A stretch of 64,000 nt of DNA from Deltaproteobacteria bacterium RIFCSPHIGHO2_02_FULL_40_28 (GTDB lineage Bacteria; UBA10199; 2-12-FULL-40-28): positions 1-64,000 of the forward strand of contig MGRJ01000015.1 of the NCBI GenBank assembly GCA_001798135.1, given 5' to 3'. Shown in pieces: positions 61,267 to 64,000 of this stretch. The first letter of the stretch is position 1. Each line of letters begins with the position of its first letter. The notes under the pieces are model-generated. The model was not told the origin of the DNA and made no database searches. It saw only the letters and a list, made by a program, of their open reading frames with translations. The position numbers and the translations under genes are program-made.

Positions 61267-62351
61267 TAATTCAGCAAGGTGTTATAAAAAGTATCTCTTT
61301 CAAAGGGAGTATAACCTGATTCTAAAATAATTTTGGCCATGGTTTCTTTTTCTAAACTGATTTCTTGGGATCTTCCAGCAAGCCGAACTACATTTTCTTC
61401 GATTAAAAAACTTCCTAAATCATCAGCCCCAAAATGAAGCCCAATTTGTGCCACCTTTACCCCTTGAGTTAAAAGTGAAACCTGAAGATGATCAAAATTA
61501 TCAAGGTAGATACGAGAAAGGGCCAACATTTTAAGGTATTCGAAAGTATTGGCCAGATTGACTTGATGATTTCTTTTAATACGGGGGTGAAGTGCTGTGT
61601 TTTCAGGTTGAAAAGTCCAGGGGATAAAAGATAAAAAACCATGGGTTTTATCTTGAATGCTTCGCAAACGCTCTAAATGTTCTATACGATCTTCCCAAGA
61701 TTCAACATGCCCCATCATCATGGTTGCTGTACTTCGAATGCCAACACGATGCGAGGTTTCCATAATTTCTAACCATTGTCTAGAATTACACTTACCGATC
61801 ACTATTTGATCCCTGATATGATCTACAAGAATTTCGGCACCTCCTCCAGGCATAGATCCCAAGCCCGCTTTTTTAAGGCTAGAAAGCGCCTCCTCATAGC
61901 TTACACCACTTTTTTGGGATACATGATGAATTTCAGGAGGAGAAAAGGCATGAATATGAAGGGTGGAAAATTTGTTTTTAATATGAGAAATGAGAGCAAT
62001 ATAATAATCAAGATTATGTTGGGGATGCAGCCCTCCTTGCATGAGAATTCTGGTTCCCCCAAGTTTTAAAGTTTCTTCAATTTTTTGATCGATGGCTTCA
62101 AAAGAAAGATCATAACTTTCTTTATGTTTATGGGGTCTGTAAAAAGCACAAAAAGAACAGCGTGCTGCACAAACATTGGTGTAGTTGATATTGCGGTCGA
62201 TTAAAAAAGCTATTTTTTTTCCGTTTTTTTGAATGGATTTTTCACGAGCCAAACGTCCCAGTTCATGAAAATCTCCTTGATGAGCCAACAGAAGAGCCTC
62301 AGAGGTATTGATTCTCTCTCCATTTTCAATTTTTTGATAAAGAGTTTTCAT
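61266..62351 (-). CDS. mqnC: Cyclic dehypoxanthinyl futalosine synthase
   Basis: The 361-residue radical-SAM enzyme has CAARCSFCAF (the CxxxCxxC cluster site), RNINYTN ahead of it, QGGLHPQHNLDYY, AGLGSMPGGGAEIL and FGADDLGSFLIEENVV. The EENVV end distinguishes MqnC from MqnE. It makes the spiro ring in the futalosine route to menaquinone. Start and stop overlap the neighbouring genes, so it is coupled with mqnA and the deaminase. Confidence 0.92.
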   Translation of the reverse strand: MKTLYQKIENGERINTSEALLLAHQGDFHELGRLAREKSIQKNGKKIAFLIDRNINYTNVCAARCSFCAFYRPHKHKESYDLSFEAIDQKIEETLKLGGTRILMQGGLHPQHNLDYYIALISHIKNKFSTLHIHAFSPPEIHHVSQKSGVSYEEALSSLKKAGLGSMPGGGAEILVDHIRDQIVIGKCNSRQWLEIMETSHRVGIRSTATMMMGHVESWEDRIEHLERLRSIQDKTHGFLSFIPWTFQPENTALHPRIKRNHQVNLANTFEYLKMLALSRIYLDNFDHLQVSLLTQGVKVAQIGLHFGADDLGSFLIEENVVRLAGRSQEISLEKETMAKIILESGYTPFERDTFYNTLLN

Positions 62352-63070
62352 AAGCGGATCAAACCCAATTCAAAACAGTATTTTTGAAAAAGGTTGATAG
62401 CCTCAAGACTTGTTTCGACCATTTCGTACCTCATGCACTTTGTCAAGTAATGCAGAGCTTGTGCAGAAGGGAGTATTTTTTGCTCCCGACATAATAGATC
62501 TAGGTTTTGCATTCCCTTTTTTCTCGCTTCAATAATTTTTTGGAGAATGTCTTTTGAGGGGGGGGTGCGTGCAACCCAGAAAGCATAGATAAAAGGCAAG
62601 CCCGTCCATTCTGACCATACCTGTCCTAAATCAATCACAACCCTATCTTGACGAGGAAGATTAAAAGCCTTGTCTCCAATTTCTAGATAAGCAGCATGAG
62701 GAGAATGGGTGAGTTGAAGTTCCTCCAAAGGCTGATCCCAATAAAATCTATAAATTACTTTAAATAATGCTATTGAAGTAATTGATTCTGAAGTAAATTT
62801 TATTGATTTTATGTTTGATGGATGACCTAGTTTTTGAGGATAACTTACCATCACACTTTCAACTGGGCCCATCGATTGAATCAGGCCTAGCTCAAAAAGT
62901 GGAATGAGATTTTTGTGTTTTAAATAACTTAAAGTTGGAAGAAGGGCTAAATCAATTTCTCCAGCAAAAATTTTTTTTTCTAATGTTGAAGGGGGTAAAA
63001 GAACAAAGGGTAGCTCCAAGTAAGCATGGAGGGGAAGTGCATTAAGATAGGGAACAAGTCCAAGCTTCAT
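62348..63070 (-). CDS. mqnA: Chorismate dehydratase
   Basis: The 240-residue protein has the periplasmic-binding-like fold of MqnA: GLVPYLNALPLHAYLE at the start, VSYPQKLG, then LQLTHSPHAAYLEIGDKA and VIDLGQVWSEWTGLPFIYAFW. It converts chorismate to 3-enolpyruvylbenzoate, the first step of the futalosine route. It overlaps mqnC and the upstream exported-protein gene by 4 nt each. Confidence 0.92.
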   Translation of the reverse strand: MKLGLVPYLNALPLHAYLELPFVLLPPSTLEKKIFAGEIDLALLPTLSYLKHKNLIPLFELGLIQSMGPVESVMVSYPQKLGHPSNIKSIKFTSESITSIALFKVIYRFYWDQPLEELQLTHSPHAAYLEIGDKAFNLPRQDRVVIDLGQVWSEWTGLPFIYAFWVARTPPSKDILQKIIEARKKGMQNLDLLCREQKILPSAQALHYLTKCMRYEMVETSLEAINLFQKYCFELGLIRL

Positions 63071-63663
63071 CTTCGTGGCTCAACAGGCTGGCCATTAACG
63101 ATGGGAAGAAAGGCTTCCTCATTTTCGATGGTGCAGGTACCATAATTTTTTTGAGAATCATCCCTTTTAATATCCACCACGATTCCCCGGTCCCAAAGAA
63201 CAAAATAATCTCCAATCGTACATTTTTTTTTGGTGACTTTTCTGTGAATAGTAGGCCAATTGGTTTGAGGATCCATAATTTGGTTTTCTATTTTATTTTC
63301 CTGGATGTCTTCTCTGGTATAAAGCCATACCTGTTCATAATCAACAAATACAGGATGATGTTCGGTTCCATAAAAAGGATCACCTTTGGCTAATTTAGCC
63401 ATCCATTCATTAAAACCACGTTCTATGCGACCCGCCCGAATGGCCTCTTGTTGTTCTTTTGTCAGAGCTTCAAATTGTCTTTGGTCATCAGGTGAAAGGG
63501 AAGAGAGACGATAATTCGAACCACTTGAAGTATGAACCATCCCACTTGATGTGTTTTCTACGTCTTTATCTTTTTTTTTCTTCTTAGCCATTGCCATGGG
63601 AGAAGCAAGAATTAAGGTGAGAGAGGTAAGAAGAAAAAGCAAATACCAAGTTTTACTTTTCAT
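63067..63663 (-). CDS. Exported protein of unknown function
   Basis: A signal peptide (about 1-26, LLFLLTSLTLILASPMAMA) precedes a Lys/Ser-rich linker. Residues 60-90 read SPDDQRQFEALTKEQQEAI and a C-terminal part has several aromatic residues (YEQVWLYTREDIQ, FVLWDRGIVVDIK) and two Cys. I do not recognise the family. It overlaps mqnA by 4 nt, so it is in the menaquinone operon by position, but a link to that pathway is not evident. Confidence 0.7.
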   Translation of the reverse strand: MKSKTWYLLFLLTSLTLILASPMAMAKKKKKDKDVENTSSGMVHTSSGSNYRLSSLSPDDQRQFEALTKEQQEAIRAGRIERGFNEWMAKLAKGDPFYGTEHHPVFVDYEQVWLYTREDIQENKIENQIMDPQTNWPTIHRKVTKKKCTIGDYFVLWDRGIVVDIKRDDSQKNYGTCTIENEEAFLPIVNGQPVEPRR

Positions 63664-63672
63664 AAAAAGAGT

Positions 63673-64000
63673 TTACACACTTTCTGCTAAAATTTCAACG
63701 ATATCCTGGGAACGCATGGCATCAGATTTTGTATCGTTGATGGCATCGGTAATCATGATTTTACAGAAGGGGCAAGCGGTGGCTGCAACCGTTGCTTTGG
63801 TTTCTTTTAAATCAGCAAGGCGCATATGATTAACTCTTTTTCCTGTTTTTTCTTCCATCCACATTCGGCCTCCTCCTGCACCGCAACAACGTCCCATGGA
63901 TTTAGAAAGTTCTGCCTCAACTACTTCTACACCTGGAATTGATTTTAAAATTTCTCTTGGAGCATCATAAACCTCATTATAACGGCCCAAGTAACAGGAG
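63673..64000 (-). CDS. CCG-domain Fe-S oxidoreductase, 3' end only
   Basis: The reading frame is open to the window edge, so the gene is truncated at its 5' end. The visible C-terminal 109 residues include SCYLGRYNEVYDAPRE, GRCCGAGGGRMWMEE and TACPFC, that is a cysteine-rich CCG domain as in HdrD/GlcF-type (Fe-S)-binding proteins. Such proteins bind Fe-S clusters and take part in electron transfer to quinones or disulfides. The Gly at 63987 follows TTG, which is not the true start. Confidence 0.85.
   Translation of the reverse strand, partial: SCYLGRYNEVYDAPREILKSIPGVEVVEAELSKSMGRCCGAGGGRMWMEEKTGKRVNHMRLADLKETKATVAATACPFCKIMITDAINDTKSDAMRSQDIVEILAESV

Noticed and set aside
1-64000. tRNA, rRNA, CRISPR arrays, transposase genes, replication origin
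   Set aside because: Looked for T-loop motifs, regularly spaced direct repeats, transposase-like products and DnaA-box clusters; none convinced me.

Overview
The window is a gene-dense, low-GC (roughly 38-40 percent by eye) stretch of a Gram-negative chromosome. Outer-membrane and periplasmic functions (Skp/OmpH, Lnt, DsbD, lytic transglycosylase) show a diderm. A futalosine menaquinone pathway, a CXXXY-type CcmE, split PntAA/PntAB, an archaeal-type diadenylate cyclase and interspersed palindromic repeats fit a Deltaproteobacteria-like lineage. That placement is inference: no rRNA gene is present. I saw no tRNA, rRNA, CRISPR array or insertion sequence.

Layout. 0-5.2 kb: skp/ompH, a Trm112-FHA fusion, yicC, gmk, rel/spoT and yraN as one plus-strand operon, followed by a vapBC pair. 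6-16.4 kb: propionyl-CoA to succinyl-CoA metabolism (mutase catalytic chain, carboxylase beta, biotin carboxylase, biotin carrier), interleaved with a ferredoxin-NADP reductase, the transhydrogenase pntAA-pntAB-pntB, a rhodanese and a decayed moxR/coxE-like gene pair lying between palindromic repeats. 16.5-22 kb: a sigma-54-driven gene of unknown function, an acyltransferase, a possible transglutaminase-like protein, trmL and a lytic transglycosylase. 22-29 kb: yjbQ-phoH-pgpH-ybeY-lnt-prfB, where prfB carries its programmed +1 frameshift. 29-37.4 kb: a receiver/degenerate-GGDEF protein, an exported protein, then purB-C-S-Q-L-F.

37.4-41 kb is the accessory spot: an AbiE-type toxin-antitoxin pair whose antitoxin carries an extra C-terminal module that reads as a PD-(D/E)XK nuclease, followed by a Phd/PIN pair. 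This is the best candidate for an undescribed system. 41-53 kb: topA, hemC, a lipase, a diadenylate cyclase (the partner of the PgpH-type phosphodiesterase at 23.4 kb), dsbD, a sensor kinase, greA and the cytochrome c maturation genes ccmE-A-B-C-D. 53.4-57 kb: a small membrane protein and a leucine/isovalerate catabolic operon (MCC beta, enoyl-CoA hydratase, HMG-CoA lyase), then brnTA. 57.6-64 kb: an RND/MMPL exporter, mqnA-mqnC-amidohydrolase, an exported protein and a truncated CCG-domain Fe-S protein.

Several transcription units (trmL, yjbQ, purB, abiEi, phd, dsbD, brnT) have a promoter -10 box only 4-14 nt before the start codon and no Shine-Dalgarno, which suggests leaderless or nearly leaderless mRNAs. 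The carbon genes fit a menaquinone-respiring organism that degrades leucine and propionyl-CoA and has cytochromes c.
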